This document shows, one piece after another, positions 9,701 to 18,046 of a DNA stretch of 64,000 nt. Each line of letters opens with the position of its first letter. The stretch's first letter is position 1. The DNA is taken from assembly GCF_003665065.1 (NCBI RefSeq), contig NZ_RCHR01000003.1:1-64000 (forward strand), in the 5' to 3' direction. The notes beneath the pieces were generated by a model, which searched no databases, was not told the origin of the DNA, and saw only the letters and a program-made list of their open reading frames with translations. The position numbers and the translations under genes are program-made. The stretch is from Oceanobacillus piezotolerans. Its GTDB lineage: Bacteria; Bacillota; Bacilli; Bacillales; Amphibacillaceae.

Positions 9701-9846
9701 CCTTATCAGCGGAGGAAATACACGGAGACTCCTGCGGGAAAGCGAAGACGCTGAGACCCCGCAGAGAGCGGTCTTTGCGAACGAGGAGGCTCAGCGCGAG
9801 CCCGCGGAAAGCGTAGTGTATTTCCGAAGCGGTGTTACCCGCTGTT
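9701..9846 (+). repeat. Repeat R1 core, direct copy inside aromatic cluster
   Basis: Contains GACTCCTGCGGGAAAGCGAA, GAGACCCCGCAG, CGAGGAGGCTCAGCGC and CCGCGGAAAGCG, bounded by GCGGAGGAAATACAC and GTGTATTTCCGAAGCGG. It lies in opposite orientation to the copy 50 bases upstream. The 9377-9900 gap holds these two copies and no gene. Confidence 0.8.
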
Positions 9847-9900
9847 TTGAAATGAGTTAAAACAAAAAAGAGCCTGGAATGATAAAAGGAGGCGTGATGC

Positions 9901-10938
9901 ATGAGTGAGATACTGCGGGTTGATTTTCATACCCATATTATTTCTGAAAATTTTCTTAATCTAGCTGAGAAGTACAATGATGATCATTGGCCGGTATTAG
10001 AGAAGACGTGTTCCTGTGGAGCGAAGATTATGATTCAAGGGAAAAACTTTCGCGAAATTACAAACCAAGCATGGGATGCCGAAGAGCGGATCAGGGACAT
10101 GGACAAAGAGGGCATAGATGTTCAAGTGTTATCCCCGATTCCCGTAACATTTAGCTACTGGGCAGATGGAAAGAAAGGATTGGAGATGGCAGCGTTTCAA
10201 AATGACTTTATTGCTTCCATTGTAAAACAGCATCCAGATCGTTTCATTGGATTAGGAACAGTGCCATTACAGGATGTTGATTTGGCGATTCAGGAAATGG
10301 AACGTGCGGTGCTTGAATTAAACTTAAAAGGGTTAGAAATTGGAAGCAATGTGAACGGTCAAAACCTTGATGACGAGCAATTAGAACCGTTCTTCAAAGC
10401 TGCTCATGAATTAAAAGTTCCGCTATTTGTTCATCCATGGGCAACGGTTGGGAGAGAACGAATGCCTCGCCATAATTTTATGTATATGGTAGGGATGCCT
10501 TCTGAGACGGCATTAGCTGCAGGGAGTATCATAATGAGCGGCATGCTTGACCGATATCCAGACTTGAAGATTTGCTTTGCCCATGGTGGTGGTTCTTTGC
10601 CATACTTACTTCCGAGAATGGACAAGGGCTTTGAAGTATGGCCGCATATCCAGAAGACAGTCGAGCCTCCAAGCTATTATGCGAAGAAGCTGTACTACGA
10701 TTCACTTGTATATGAGCCAAAAAATCTGCAATTTATGATAGAAGAATTCGGTACCGATCGGATTATTGCTGGCTCAGATTATCCGTTTTTACTGCGGGAA
10801 ACTCCATCTGGTAAGGTGGTAGATCATTTAGATAAACTTAGTGAAGAAGAAAAGGCAAAAATACACGGTCTAAATGCCATACAGTTCTTAGGTTTGGATG
10901 CAGGTGCCTATCAAAAGAAAATAGAGCATACGAAATAA
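9901..10938 (+). CDS. ACMSD-like amidohydrolase (decarboxylase family)
   Basis: 345 residues of the amidohydrolase fold closest to 2-amino-3-carboxymuconate-6-semialdehyde decarboxylase. Metal ligands appear in the expected places: H10 and H12 (DFHTH), H178 (VHPW), H228 (AHGGG) and D293 (GSDYP). The family uses one zinc to decarboxylate aromatic acids or ring-cleavage products. AAAGGAGG lies 8 bases before ATG. Its place after the extradiol dioxygenase suggests it decarboxylates the ring-opening product or a carboxylated aromatic such as a resorcylate-type acid. The exact reaction is inference. It is separated from the upstream genes by the R1 repeat pair. Confidence 0.85.
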   Translation: MSEILRVDFHTHIISENFLNLAEKYNDDHWPVLEKTCSCGAKIMIQGKNFREITNQAWDAEERIRDMDKEGIDVQVLSPIPVTFSYWADGKKGLEMAAFQNDFIASIVKQHPDRFIGLGTVPLQDVDLAIQEMERAVLELNLKGLEIGSNVNGQNLDDEQLEPFFKAAHELKVPLFVHPWATVGRERMPRHNFMYMVGMPSETALAAGSIIMSGMLDRYPDLKICFAHGGGSLPYLLPRMDKGFEVWPHIQKTVEPPSYYAKKLYYDSLVYEPKNLQFMIEEFGTDRIIAGSDYPFLLRETPSGKVVDHLDKLSEEEKAKIHGLNAIQFLGLDAGAYQKKIEHTK

Positions 10939-11035
10939 AATACCATTAGAAAATTTGGCTTTCGCCATCCCTAGTTGCATTTAAGCAGGCGAGTAAGTTT
11001 TACATGCCAAGTGAGGCGGGAAGGAGGAAAAAAAC

Positions 11036-11269
11036 ATGGCATTTGTCATTTTAGATGCATGTAAAGATGAGAAAGCAGGAGAATGTGTGCAAATTTGCCC
11101 GGTTGATTGCATAGAAAAAGGGCCAGATCAATTTTTTATAGACCCGAATTTATGTATCGAATGTGGCGCATGTGTAGCAGCATGTCCAGTAAATGCAATT
11201 GTAGACGAACACGATCTCGCACCAGAACAAGAAGTACAACTTGAAAAAGCAGAAGCCTTTTTTGGTTAA
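11036..11269 (+). CDS. 7Fe-type [3Fe-4S][4Fe-4S] ferredoxin
   Basis: 77 residues. The cysteine layout is C9, C17, C21, C25 in the first half and C40, C43, C46, C50 in the second. The first half lacks the second Cys of a CxxC pair, as in the 7Fe ferredoxins of thermophilic bacilli, so C9, C17 and C50 would bind a [3Fe-4S] cluster and C21, C40, C43 and C46 a [4Fe-4S] cluster. GGAGG precedes ATG. It is the last gene of the aromatic cluster and the probable electron carrier between the reductase at 7328 and the dioxygenase. Most Rieske dioxygenases use [2Fe-2S] ferredoxins, so this pairing is somewhat unusual though known in Gram-positive bacteria. Confidence 0.88.
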   Translation: MAFVILDACKDEKAGECVQICPVDCIEKGPDQFFIDPNLCIECGACVAACPVNAIVDEHDLAPEQEVQLEKAEAFFG

Positions 11270-11276
11270 CCTAGAG

Positions 11277-11322
11277 AACTCTGGGATGAGTAGAATGCTG
11301 AATTCTCTTGTTCCAGAGTTTT
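11277..11322 (+). terminator. Terminator after ferredoxin gene
   Basis: AACTCTGG (11277-11284) pairs with CCAGAGTT (11313-11320), followed by TTCC. It marks the end of the aromatic cluster. Confidence 0.6.
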
Positions 11323-11344
11323 CCTATCCTTCATATTTAAGAAA

Positions 11345-11374
11345 AGCTCTCTATCACTTTAGTGATAGAGAGCT
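11345..11374. terminator. Terminator of NCS1 permease gene
   Basis: Perfect 13-base arms AGCTCTCTATCAC and GTGATAGAGAGCT with a 4-base loop. On the minus strand a T-run follows, directly after the permease stop codon. Confidence 0.85.
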
Positions 11375-11381
11375 AAAATAA

Positions 11382-12782
11382 CTACGCGATATAATCTTCT
11401 CTGGCAATATCGTTTGCTTCTTCTTTAATATAATATTTTCCCTTTGTAGTAATGGCTAGAATGACTGTGAGGACTGCAGCCAATAAGCTTGAGAAGAATG
11501 CGGCAGTGCTTTGCAGGAATTCACCCATAAACCCAAGAGCTGCTATTGTACCTAGAATAATTGCAATTAGCAGGGAAACAACCCCAACTGGATTCCATTT
11601 AAATAGCATATCTTGTCTAGATTCATAATATCTGGGTCCAATCTTCAAGATCTTTTTAACGATAACTGCGTCAGTTACTAGAATCGTTGCCCAAGTCATT
11701 AAGAAGACACCTTGGAATGTCATAGCTAATTCTAGATGATTTGTGATTCCACCAAGCATTAGAATGATGGCAGAAACTCCAGTAACAACGACCCAGAAAC
11801 GTCTCCCTGGTGTGAATTTAAATACATTTTCAAAGAAGTTAGCCAATGAGAGCGAACCACTGTAAATGTTGGTAATATTAATTCTGATTTGAGTTAGCAT
11901 AGTGAATAATACTCCCCATATACCTAGCAGAAGTACAATATAAACACCAGGATTTGGTTCTCCTAAACGAACACCGAACCAAATACCGAGCCCACCCATA
12001 ACACCAAAACAGAAAATTTGTGGAATAAATCCAATTGCAAAGATACCGATCTTCATATCTTTTGGCTTAAGGAAGCGAGCATAATCAGATGCTAACAATG
12101 GAGTTAATCCCATAATTCCATGTTGCATTCCGATACAAAGCAATAAGGCTGTTCCACCTACTTGAGCCCCTTCTGGCATATAAGACCAGAAGCTTCCTTC
12201 GTAAACAGATGGTGTCATAGCAGCCATCACAATCGCAGCAATCAAAAATACAAAGAATAGTGGAAGTGACCATTTTTGCAGTTTATCAAGCTGCTTAATT
12301 CCGAACCAATTTAGAGGAATAACCATTGTTCCAAAGATAAGTATTAAAACCCATTCAGGAATAACAGGTAGAAACTCATGAACGGCAGCAACTAATATCA
12401 TTCCTTCAAGTGCACAATACATAATAAAATTAGTAGCATAAATAAATGAGGTTAACGATGCACCGATATAACCAAATCCGCCGCCTCTTGATAACAAGTT
12501 GACGTTCATACCTGATTTAGCTGATAGATATGCAATAAAGGTTCCTAAAATACCAGCAACAATAATAGCGTATACCGCTGAAATAATGGCATTAACCGCA
12601 CCGAATTGCAGTGCCATTACACTTCCCATTTGGAAATAAAAAATAGCTGTAGCAATACCAAATGTTATATTGGTAATACTTAGCCATCCCATGTTTCTTT
12701 TACTACGAGGTACTCTGTCTAAAGAGTAGTCATCACCCGTATTTCCTGTAGGTTGATTATCTGTATTATTTACAGACTTCAT
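11382..12782 (-). CDS. NCS1-family nucleobase/hydantoin-type permease
   Basis: About 466 residues with around 12 hydrophobic segments. Family features include an N-terminal SLDRVPRSKRNMGW stretch, SRGGGFGYIGA near residue 100 and ASDYARF near 235. NCS1 proteins are cation symporters for purines, pyrimidines, allantoin, hydantoins, thiamine or pyridoxine. I start it at ATG 12782 (AGGAG 9 bases upstream); an in-frame TTG at 12791 overlaps that spacing. It converges on the aromatic cluster and could import its substrate, if that is a heteroaromatic, but nothing in the sequence proves this. A long, gene-free leader region with dyads lies upstream. Confidence 0.88.
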   Translation of the reverse strand: MKSVNNTDNQPTGNTGDDYSLDRVPRSKRNMGWLSITNITFGIATAIFYFQMGSVMALQFGAVNAIISAVYAIIVAGILGTFIAYLSAKSGMNVNLLSRGGGFGYIGASLTSFIYATNFIMYCALEGMILVAAVHEFLPVIPEWVLILIFGTMVIPLNWFGIKQLDKLQKWSLPLFFVFLIAAIVMAAMTPSVYEGSFWSYMPEGAQVGGTALLLCIGMQHGIMGLTPLLASDYARFLKPKDMKIGIFAIGFIPQIFCFGVMGGLGIWFGVRLGEPNPGVYIVLLLGIWGVLFTMLTQIRINITNIYSGSLSLANFFENVFKFTPGRRFWVVVTGVSAIILMLGGITNHLELAMTFQGVFLMTWATILVTDAVIVKKILKIGPRYYESRQDMLFKWNPVGVVSLLIAIILGTIAALGFMGEFLQSTAAFFSSLLAAVLTVILAITTKGKYYIKEEANDIAREDYIA

Positions 12783-13447
12783 AATGAACAACTCCTTTTT
12801 TGTTTGTGAAACAATTCACATATTGTGTAAGTAAATTTTCAAACCCTCACTGACAGTAATGTATAACCTAAATAAGGCCGGAAAATCGACATTAGGTTAT
12901 AACTATCAATAAATGCTTGACAGATAGGATAGTATATCTGCATTAGAGTAATTAGGCCATTCGCCTGTTAGACTTTGCAAATACAAATTTTGCAAAATTT
13001 GTAGGAAGGTGTTTAAAGAACCCCTTTTTGAAGTAGTAATTGGTGGGGACGAGGGAAAGCCCGCTGAATGAAATTACTATTTGACCAAGATTTGGTCATT
13101 GACTAGCTGTGCAACTGCTTTTAACTATAACAAACTATTTTGAATTAAACAAGTGCAGGAATACGAAATAAATGAGCGTTAATGGCGAAATAACAGTTAT
13201 AATGACCGTTTAACTGTCTTTATCTTTGGTAAGGTCTCTTATAATCACTATTATTTCGTTAGATCGACCGAAAATTCATTACTTTCCTAAAAGAAGTATG
13301 TATGTCAGTCCTATATTAACTAAAATAGTTGATTATGATGTCAAAGATTTAACCACCTTTTAAAAACAGATAAAGCGATCATCCCTATGCCGGTCTATAG
13401 CTTTCGCTCTTAATAGAGGTTATCATAGATACTTCTAGTAAAAAGAC
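12783..13447. other. Gene-free region with dyad symmetries
   Basis: No convincing gene. It holds a dyad TATAACCTAA (12862-12871) / TTAGGTTATA (12892-12901), a perfect 20-base palindrome ACAAATTTTGCAAAATTTGT (12983-13002), and a GC-rich GGTGGGGACGAGGG stretch enclosed by AGTAATT...AATTACT near 13033-13079. These may be regulatory sites of the permease gene, but I cannot match any to a known riboswitch or operator. Confidence 0.4.
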
Positions 13448-13581
13448 GAGGCTGGGACATAACTTAATTGTTTGAATCAAAAGACCAATAATGAACTATA
13501 TTAGCGTAGTGTATTTCCGGAGCGGTATTTCTCCGCTAGTCAAAGTTCGGGTTTTCCTTTAAAAAAACTTTTGTCCCAGCC
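13448..13581 (+). repeat. Short copy of repeat R1
   Basis: Bounded by GAGGCTGGGAC and GTCCCAGCC, which are terminal inverted repeats. It keeps the outer parts of the long copy at 25014-25256 (CTGGGACATAACT, GTATTTCCGGAGCGGTATTTCTCC, GTTCGGGTTTT) but lacks the GC-rich middle. Confidence 0.75.
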
Positions 13582-13683
13582 ACATCTATTCATTTTATAA
13601 TACTTGATGATACTGCCAAAGTTACGGAGAATTTCATGCAGTTTAATGCTAGGCCAACTAGGTGAACCAATATAAAATATGAC

Positions 13684-14838
13684 TTATCGAACTTCTGCGA
13701 TGGATTTACTAGCTAACTGCATCACAGTCATATCATCCATTGGTGGATTGTGAAGCCCTGCCCGGACATCGCGATAATAGAGCTGAAGTCTATTAGCTTC
13801 AGATAGGCTTCTTGCACCAACAATTCTCATTGCTAAGTCGACTATTTCAATAGCTTTATTTACAACAGATAACTTTACAGCTCCTAGTTCTGGACCCATT
13901 GTGTTCCTTGTTGCTTCATCACTCTCATCCCATTTTCTGGCAACAGAATAAAGGAAGTGTCTGGCTTCTAAGATTTTGAGCTCTATTTCCCCGATTTTTT
14001 GTTTTACATTCGGCAATTCTGAAATGGTGCCTTTAATACTGTTTGGAGCATACGTTGTTGCAAACTCCAAAGCTGCTTGCTGAGCAGCTTGGGCTATTCC
14101 GATATAGCAAGCAGGAATGTGTAGTAGCCAACCAGCCGGCTTTCTTTTTCCAGTCGATAGTATTTCAACTAGGTCATTTTCTTCTACCTGAACATCTTCT
14201 AAAACCAAATCATGACTTCCCGTACCACGCATAGCGATTGAATCCCAAGTTTCCTCTATCCTTACTCCAGCTCTTTCTCGATTAACAAGAAAGTTCCCAA
14301 CATCTTCGGTACCATCAATGGAGGCACTGACGACAAAATAACTTAAGATGGGGGAAAGTGTTGTAAATGTTTTACGCCCATTAAGTATCCATCCCTTGCT
14401 GCTTTTTTTGGCAAAGGTTTCTGGTTTGCCACCACGTGTAGGGCTTCCTGTTGCGGGTTCTGTTGCTGCATTGTTAAGCAATGCACTATTTTCCTTTATT
14501 TTTTTTGCCACTAAAGCAAATGTTTCTTCTTTCCAGGCTTTATTTTCTCCAAGGTGCTTGATAATACCCATGTGCCATCCAATAGAAAGTGCTGTCGAAC
14601 CATCGGCTTTTCCAATTATCTCTTGATAGCACAGCATCTCATAAAGAGAGATCCCAAGCCCGCCATAATCCTTAGGCAATGTTAAGGAAGGATAGCCAAT
14701 AGCTTGTAGCTCATGGAAATTTTCAAATGGAAAAATTCCTTTTTTATCGTGTTCCAATGCTCGCTTAGAAAAAGGCTCAACTGTTTTGGATAACAGTTCG
14801 ATTCTTTCCTCCATTGTGTTTAGTTCCAATAAATTCAT
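13684..14838 (-). CDS. Acyl-CoA dehydrogenase-family flavoprotein
   Basis: About 384 residues with the three-part acyl-CoA dehydrogenase layout: helical N-terminal domain, central beta domain containing MRGTGSHDLVLEDVQV near residue 205, and C-terminal helical domain (ARSLSEANRLQLYYRDVRAG). I start it at ATG 14838, where GGAGGG lies 7 bases upstream; an upstream ATG at 14943 gives an N-terminal stretch atypical for the family. I do not see an obvious catalytic Glu, and the family also includes flavin monooxygenases of the DszC/SfnB type, so the reaction is uncertain. The gene is monocistronic. Confidence 0.8.
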   Translation of the reverse strand: MNLLELNTMEERIELLSKTVEPFSKRALEHDKKGIFPFENFHELQAIGYPSLTLPKDYGGLGISLYEMLCYQEIIGKADGSTALSIGWHMGIIKHLGENKAWKEETFALVAKKIKENSALLNNAATEPATGSPTRGGKPETFAKKSSKGWILNGRKTFTTLSPILSYFVVSASIDGTEDVGNFLVNRERAGVRIEETWDSIAMRGTGSHDLVLEDVQVEENDLVEILSTGKRKPAGWLLHIPACYIGIAQAAQQAALEFATTYAPNSIKGTISELPNVKQKIGEIELKILEARHFLYSVARKWDESDEATRNTMGPELGAVKLSVVNKAIEIVDLAMRIVGARSLSEANRLQLYYRDVRAGLHNPPMDDMTVMQLASKSIAEVR

Positions 14839-15121
14839 TTGTATACCCTCCATATAGAACAATCTAATCATATAGAACAACTTGGAATTATATCCATTAT
14901 TATTCCATGATTCTATAAACTTTTCAATCTCGTGAATTTTCATTACATTAACTAAAAGGCAGAAGAGTTTACATCAAAACGAACATTAATTACTTTTTAC
15001 GTATGATGATATTAATCAGAGTAAAAGATTAAAAGTCGAACGCCATAATTTGCAACCCTTATACCTGATAAAAGCAGTTAACCCTGTTATACTGGACGTA
15101 GTTAAAATATGGAGGGATAAT

Positions 15122-15646
15122 ATGCGATTAGAAAATAAAAAAGTAATAGCCCTAGTCGAGAATGATTTTGAAGACTTGGAGCTTTGGTATCCTGTTTTGC
15201 GCTTACAGGAAGAAGGTGCAATCGTTCACCTAGTTGGAAAAGAAGCAAAGAAAGAATACATTGGAAAATACGGTGTGCCAGCAACATCTGATTATGCTTT
15301 TTCTGATGTGAATGCGGAAGACTATGATGCTATTCTTGTTCCTGGAGGGTGGGCGCCTGATAAATTAAGACGCTATCCAGAAGTACTGGAGATGGTTCGC
15401 AGTATGAATGACCAGCAAAAACCAATCGGGCAAATTTGCCATGCAGGCTGGGTGCTTATTTCAGCAAGGATTTTAGAAGGGAAAAATGTTACGAGTACCC
15501 CAGGAATTAAAGATGATATGACAAATGCCGGAGCAAATTGGAGTGACGAAGCAGTCGTAGTGGATGGTCATCTTGTTTCTAGCCGCAGACCACCAGATTT
15601 GCCGCCATATGTGAAGGCTTTTGCGGATAAGCTTGCAGAAGCGTAG
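15122..15646 (+). CDS. PfpI/DJ-1-family protein
   Basis: 174 residues of the class I glutamine amidotransferase-like fold. The nucleophile elbow is GQICHAGW (Cys followed by His), with a supporting Glu in NDFEDLELWYP near residue 20, as in PfpI-type proteases, glyoxalase III and protein deglycases. The start at ATG 15122 has GGAGGG 5 bases upstream; the in-frame codons before it do not. Members are stress-linked, and the true activity is often deglycation or chaperone-like rather than proteolysis. Confidence 0.88.
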   Translation: MRLENKKVIALVENDFEDLELWYPVLRLQEEGAIVHLVGKEAKKEYIGKYGVPATSDYAFSDVNAEDYDAILVPGGWAPDKLRRYPEVLEMVRSMNDQQKPIGQICHAGWVLISARILEGKNVTSTPGIKDDMTNAGANWSDEAVVVDGHLVSSRRPPDLPPYVKAFADKLAEA

Positions 15647-15799
15647 AATATCCAGGGGAGAAAAGAAGTTCAATTCCCTGCATTCACTTTCAAATACCAT
15701 CATTAGACATTTTTGGATAAGATTAATGGTTGCAAGATGTTTGTTTTTCTTTTACCATAAGAATATATCTAAGAATACAAGTGATTTGAAGATAGAAGT

Positions 15800-15847
15800 C
15801 ATCCTGATTGGGTGTTGGCGCGCTCAACATGCAGGGATGGCTTTTTT
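15800..15847 (+). terminator. Terminator downstream of PfpI gene
   Basis: CATCCTG (15800-15806) pairs with CAGGGATG (15832-15839), with an inner TGTTG/CAACA stem, followed by CTTTTTT. Confidence 0.7.
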
Positions 15848-15851
15848 GTAT

Positions 15852-16072
15852 TCTAGGAAATTATAAAATGAACGACCAGTGGATATTTCTTATCATGAAG
15901 AAAAGCCACGTCCGGCTCCAGCGCCCAGCAACTAGCAAACTTCACACTCCTCCACTACGATAACAGTTCGACATAGTCGAACTTTCTATGTCCCTACGGT
16001 CGTCGTGTTTCCTTTATCTCATTGCGGAGCGCTCCAGTTTGTAAGTTGCTAAACGGGCGCTTGCGCCTTTGT
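15852..16072 (+). repeat. Repeat R2, copy 1
   Basis: Begins TCTAGGAAATTATAAAAT and ends GGGCGCTTGCGCCTTTGT. It shares long identical blocks with 26273-26562: AAAAGCCACGTCCGGCTCC, AGCGCCCAGCAACTAGC, TTTCCTTTATCTCATTGCGG and AGCGCTCCAGTTTGTA. GCGCCCAGCAAC near the left and GTTGCTAAACGGGCGC near the right can pair, so the element folds on itself. Confidence 0.8.
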
Positions 16073-16102
16073 ACTTAAGCACAACAATAAATTAAATAAT
16101 AA

Positions 16103-16134
16103 AACAGCATCCCTTGAAAAAGAGATGCTGTTCT
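16103..16134. terminator. Terminator of YflT-like gene
   Basis: AACAGCATC (16103-16111) pairs with GATGCTGTT (16124-16132). T-rich DNA follows on both strands. Confidence 0.75.
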
Positions 16135-16144
16135 TTTTACGGTG

Positions 16145-16465
16145 TTATTTTTTTGCAATCACTACCACACGGCCTTTATCAAGCTCTTCCTCATAATGAT
16201 TCGCTTCCGTTTCGCTAAGACCAAGGTTTTCAAATTGAGAACGTAGCTCGTCCCCTCTTTTTCGGAACACGTTGGCAATCTTATCAAAAACGCCTTCTTC
16301 TTTAAGTCCAACTTCATTAACATTTAATCCATCTGTTAAATCTTCGGTGCGTTCCTTTTCGTGAGCAATAACATAGATATCATCCTTCGTATAGCCTTGA
16401 ACCATTAGCTGATCAATTTTCTCTTTTGCTTTTACACCGTTTTCTACTACATGTACATTTTCCAT
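16145..16465 (-). CDS. General stress protein, YflT/17M-like
   Basis: 106 residues. It starts with a V-x-x-x-x-x-A-x-x-x-I-x-x-L pattern and contains YTKDDIYVIAHEKERTEDL near residues 35-53, the hallmark of the heat-induced stress protein YflT domain. An amphipathic acidic segment and a final RVVVIAKK strand follow. AGGAGG precedes ATG. In Bacillus subtilis the relatives belong to the sigma-B regulon, and a plausible sigma-B promoter is visible upstream (16522-16546). The biochemical role is unknown. Confidence 0.85.
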   Translation of the reverse strand: MENVHVVENGVKAKEKIDQLMVQGYTKDDIYVIAHEKERTEDLTDGLNVNEVGLKEEGVFDKIANVFRKRGDELRSQFENLGLSETEANHYEEELDKGRVVVIAKK

Positions 16466-16521
16466 GGATATTCCTCCTATATTTATATATTTTCAAGTTT
16501 TATTTATCATGTAGTGTATAT

Positions 16522-16546
16522 ATAACCGTTTTGCAGATTTTGAAAC
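16522..16546 (-). promoter_or_regulatory. Possible sigma-B promoter of stress gene
   Basis: On the minus strand GTTTCA, a 13-base spacer and GGTTAT resemble the sigma-B consensus GTTTAA-N12-14-GGGTAT. The position, about 57 bases before the start codon, and the gene family fit. Confidence 0.45.
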
Positions 16547-16720
16547 ATAGAAGTGCTCAAACCCTGATTAAACCATTCTTCGTTTACAGGTATACAATAA
16601 CAAATAGCTCCTTTTAATAAGAGGGTTATCCAGTATTAATTAAAATCTGTTTTATCGGAAAAAATGAAGAAACAAAAGTGATATAGAAGCGTAGAGTAAG
16701 TTAGATAGGAGAGAAAAGAG

Positions 16721-17014
16721 GTGAGTCAATTGGAAGATAAGAGTTATGAACGAGCAAAGAAACGAATGGAAAATCTAAAGTCGTTTTATATTCATTTGGC
16801 CGTATTTATCCTGTTTAATTCCATGCTATTTTTGATTAATTTTCTAAGTTATGAAGAGTCAGGGCACTGGTGGTTCTTGTATCCACTTTTAGGCTGGGGA
16901 ATTGGTCTTGCATCTCATGGGATCTCCGTCGCGTCCTTTGGAATATTCGGTCCAGATTGGGAAGAGAAGAAGATACAGGAGTATATCGAAAAAGAAAAAA
17001 GAACCAAAGTTTAG
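16721..17014 (+). CDS. 2TM domain protein
   Basis: 97 residues with a charged N-terminus (YERAKKRMENLKSFYIHL), two hydrophobic segments at about residues 22-42 and 52-73, and a charged tail. This is the layout of the 2TM domain, a short membrane module also found attached to histidine kinases; alone its function is unknown. It starts at GTG 16721, with AGGAGA 8 bases upstream. Confidence 0.75.
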   Translation: MSQLEDKSYERAKKRMENLKSFYIHLAVFILFNSMLFLINFLSYEESGHWWFLYPLLGWGIGLASHGISVASFGIFGPDWEEKKIQEYIEKEKRTKV

Positions 17015-17028
17015 GATCTTAATGAGGA

Positions 17029-17071
17029 GGGACAGCCGCCTGACTGGTGATTTAGCCAATGCTTCTGTCCC
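17029..17071 (+). terminator. Terminator after 2TM gene
   Basis: GGGACAG (17029-17035) pairs with CTGTCCC (17065-17071), followed by TATATTTTC. Confidence 0.6.
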
Positions 17072-17088
17072 TATATTTTCATGGCTAA

Positions 17089-17292
17089 TTAAGAATTATG
17101 AAAAGTCTGTTTCACAATATCTTCTGCAATAGAGGCGTTTGCTGATTCCAATGTGCGATGCTCATTAACGGAGTCTCCAGATGCACGGTGTTCTACATCC
17201 AATAGTGAATCTTTAATTATTCCAGACTGGACACGGATTCTTTCTGCCACTTTTTCCTTCTGTGCATGACTATACCCATTGTTTTGACTCAT
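17089..17292 (-). CDS. Small hydrophilic protein, unknown
   Basis: 67 residues, no Cys, no membrane segment, rich in charged and Ser residues. GAGGTGA lies just before ATG. I do not recognise a family. Its setting among a stress protein and small soluble proteins suggests a general-stress or sporulation role, but that is only context. Confidence 0.6.
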   Translation of the reverse strand: MSQNNGYSHAQKEKVAERIRVQSGIIKDSLLDVEHRASGDSVNEHRTLESANASIAEDIVKQTFHNS

Positions 17293-17384
17293 TTTATCAC
17301 CTCATGGATTAATCTTTCCAAAGTGTAAATTTCTAACCAATAGAACAGCTGCCTTTGGTTATATTACCAGTAGGAGGTGAAAAG

Positions 17385-17600
17385 ATGGATAAGAAAAAAG
17401 GAAACAAAGAAGAGAATATAAATGTAAAGCTTGGTGGGATGGGGCTTTATGGTACCACTTCGAACACAGAAATAGCTGGATATATGGCTTCTGGGGACAT
17501 TGAGAACGCTGGAAGATTGGACAAAGGATTTAAGAAAGTGGAAGAAGACGATCTTGCTGCGGAAGCCTCGTTGAAAGAAGGAGACAAGCAAGGTTATTAA
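17385..17600 (+). CDS. Small hydrophilic protein, unknown
   Basis: 71 residues from ATG 17385, which has an excellent AGGAGGTGA site 5 bases upstream; a longer frame begins earlier without such a site. The protein starts with a Lys-rich segment, has a Gly-rich middle (KLGGMGLYGTTSNTEIAGY) and an acidic end. I do not recognise it. A clear terminator follows at 17611-17645. Confidence 0.65.
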   Translation: MDKKKGNKEENINVKLGGMGLYGTTSNTEIAGYMASGDIENAGRLDKGFKKVEEDDLAAEASLKEGDKQGY

Positions 17601-17610
17601 ATAGAACAAA

Positions 17611-17645
17611 AAAACCCTTTACATCGTTATGTAGAGGGTTTTTTA
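17611..17645 (+). terminator. Rho-independent terminator
   Basis: AACCCTTTACAT pairs with ATGTAGAGGGTT, followed by TTTTTA. It lies 10 bases after the stop of the small gene at 17385. Confidence 0.85.
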
Positions 17646-17668
17646 CAATTATAATTGAACTAAAAAAA

Positions 17669-18046
17669 CTATCCAAAAAATCTAAAGGAAAATGGAATTC
17701 GATACTCTTCCCCGTTGTAAGATTTCACTGCTGCGATAATGGTAAAAATGACTGCAGCAATTCCTAATATCCATAAAAAAAGAAAGCCAATAAGCAGTAA
17801 AATTAAAATGGTAGAGATGATTCCGTAAATAGCATAAGAGATGAAAAAATTAAAATAAGCCTTACCATGGAAATGAACGAATTGAGATTCATCCTTTTTT
17901 ACGAGCCAAATGATAAGGGGCCCTAAAATAGGAAATGGAAAGCTAAGTAAGTATATCAGCAGTGCAAAAATTCTTTCATCGTTTGATGGCATATAAGTCA
18001 CCTCGCCTTCTTCAACCCATTTAGGATAATTTTCTTTATCTGACAT
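17669..18046 (-). CDS. DUF4870 (Tic20-like) membrane protein
   Basis: 125 residues. A soluble N-terminus of about 24 residues is followed by three hydrophobic segments, with a VHFHGKAYFNFFISY stretch between the first and second that is typical of DUF4870. These are small integral membrane proteins of unknown function, common in Bacillota. An AGGAGG site lies just before ATG. Confidence 0.8.
   Translation of the reverse strand: MSDKENYPKWVEEGEVTYMPSNDERIFALLIYLLSFPFPILGPLIIWLVKKDESQFVHFHGKAYFNFFISYAIYGIISTILILLLIGFLFLWILGIAAVIFTIIAAVKSYNGEEYRIPFSFRFFG

Noticed and set aside
13033..13079. GC-rich stem region as a possible guanidine or other riboswitch
   Set aside because: GGGACGAGGG...GCCC recalls pieces of known aptamers, but the full set of conserved blocks of any class was not found.
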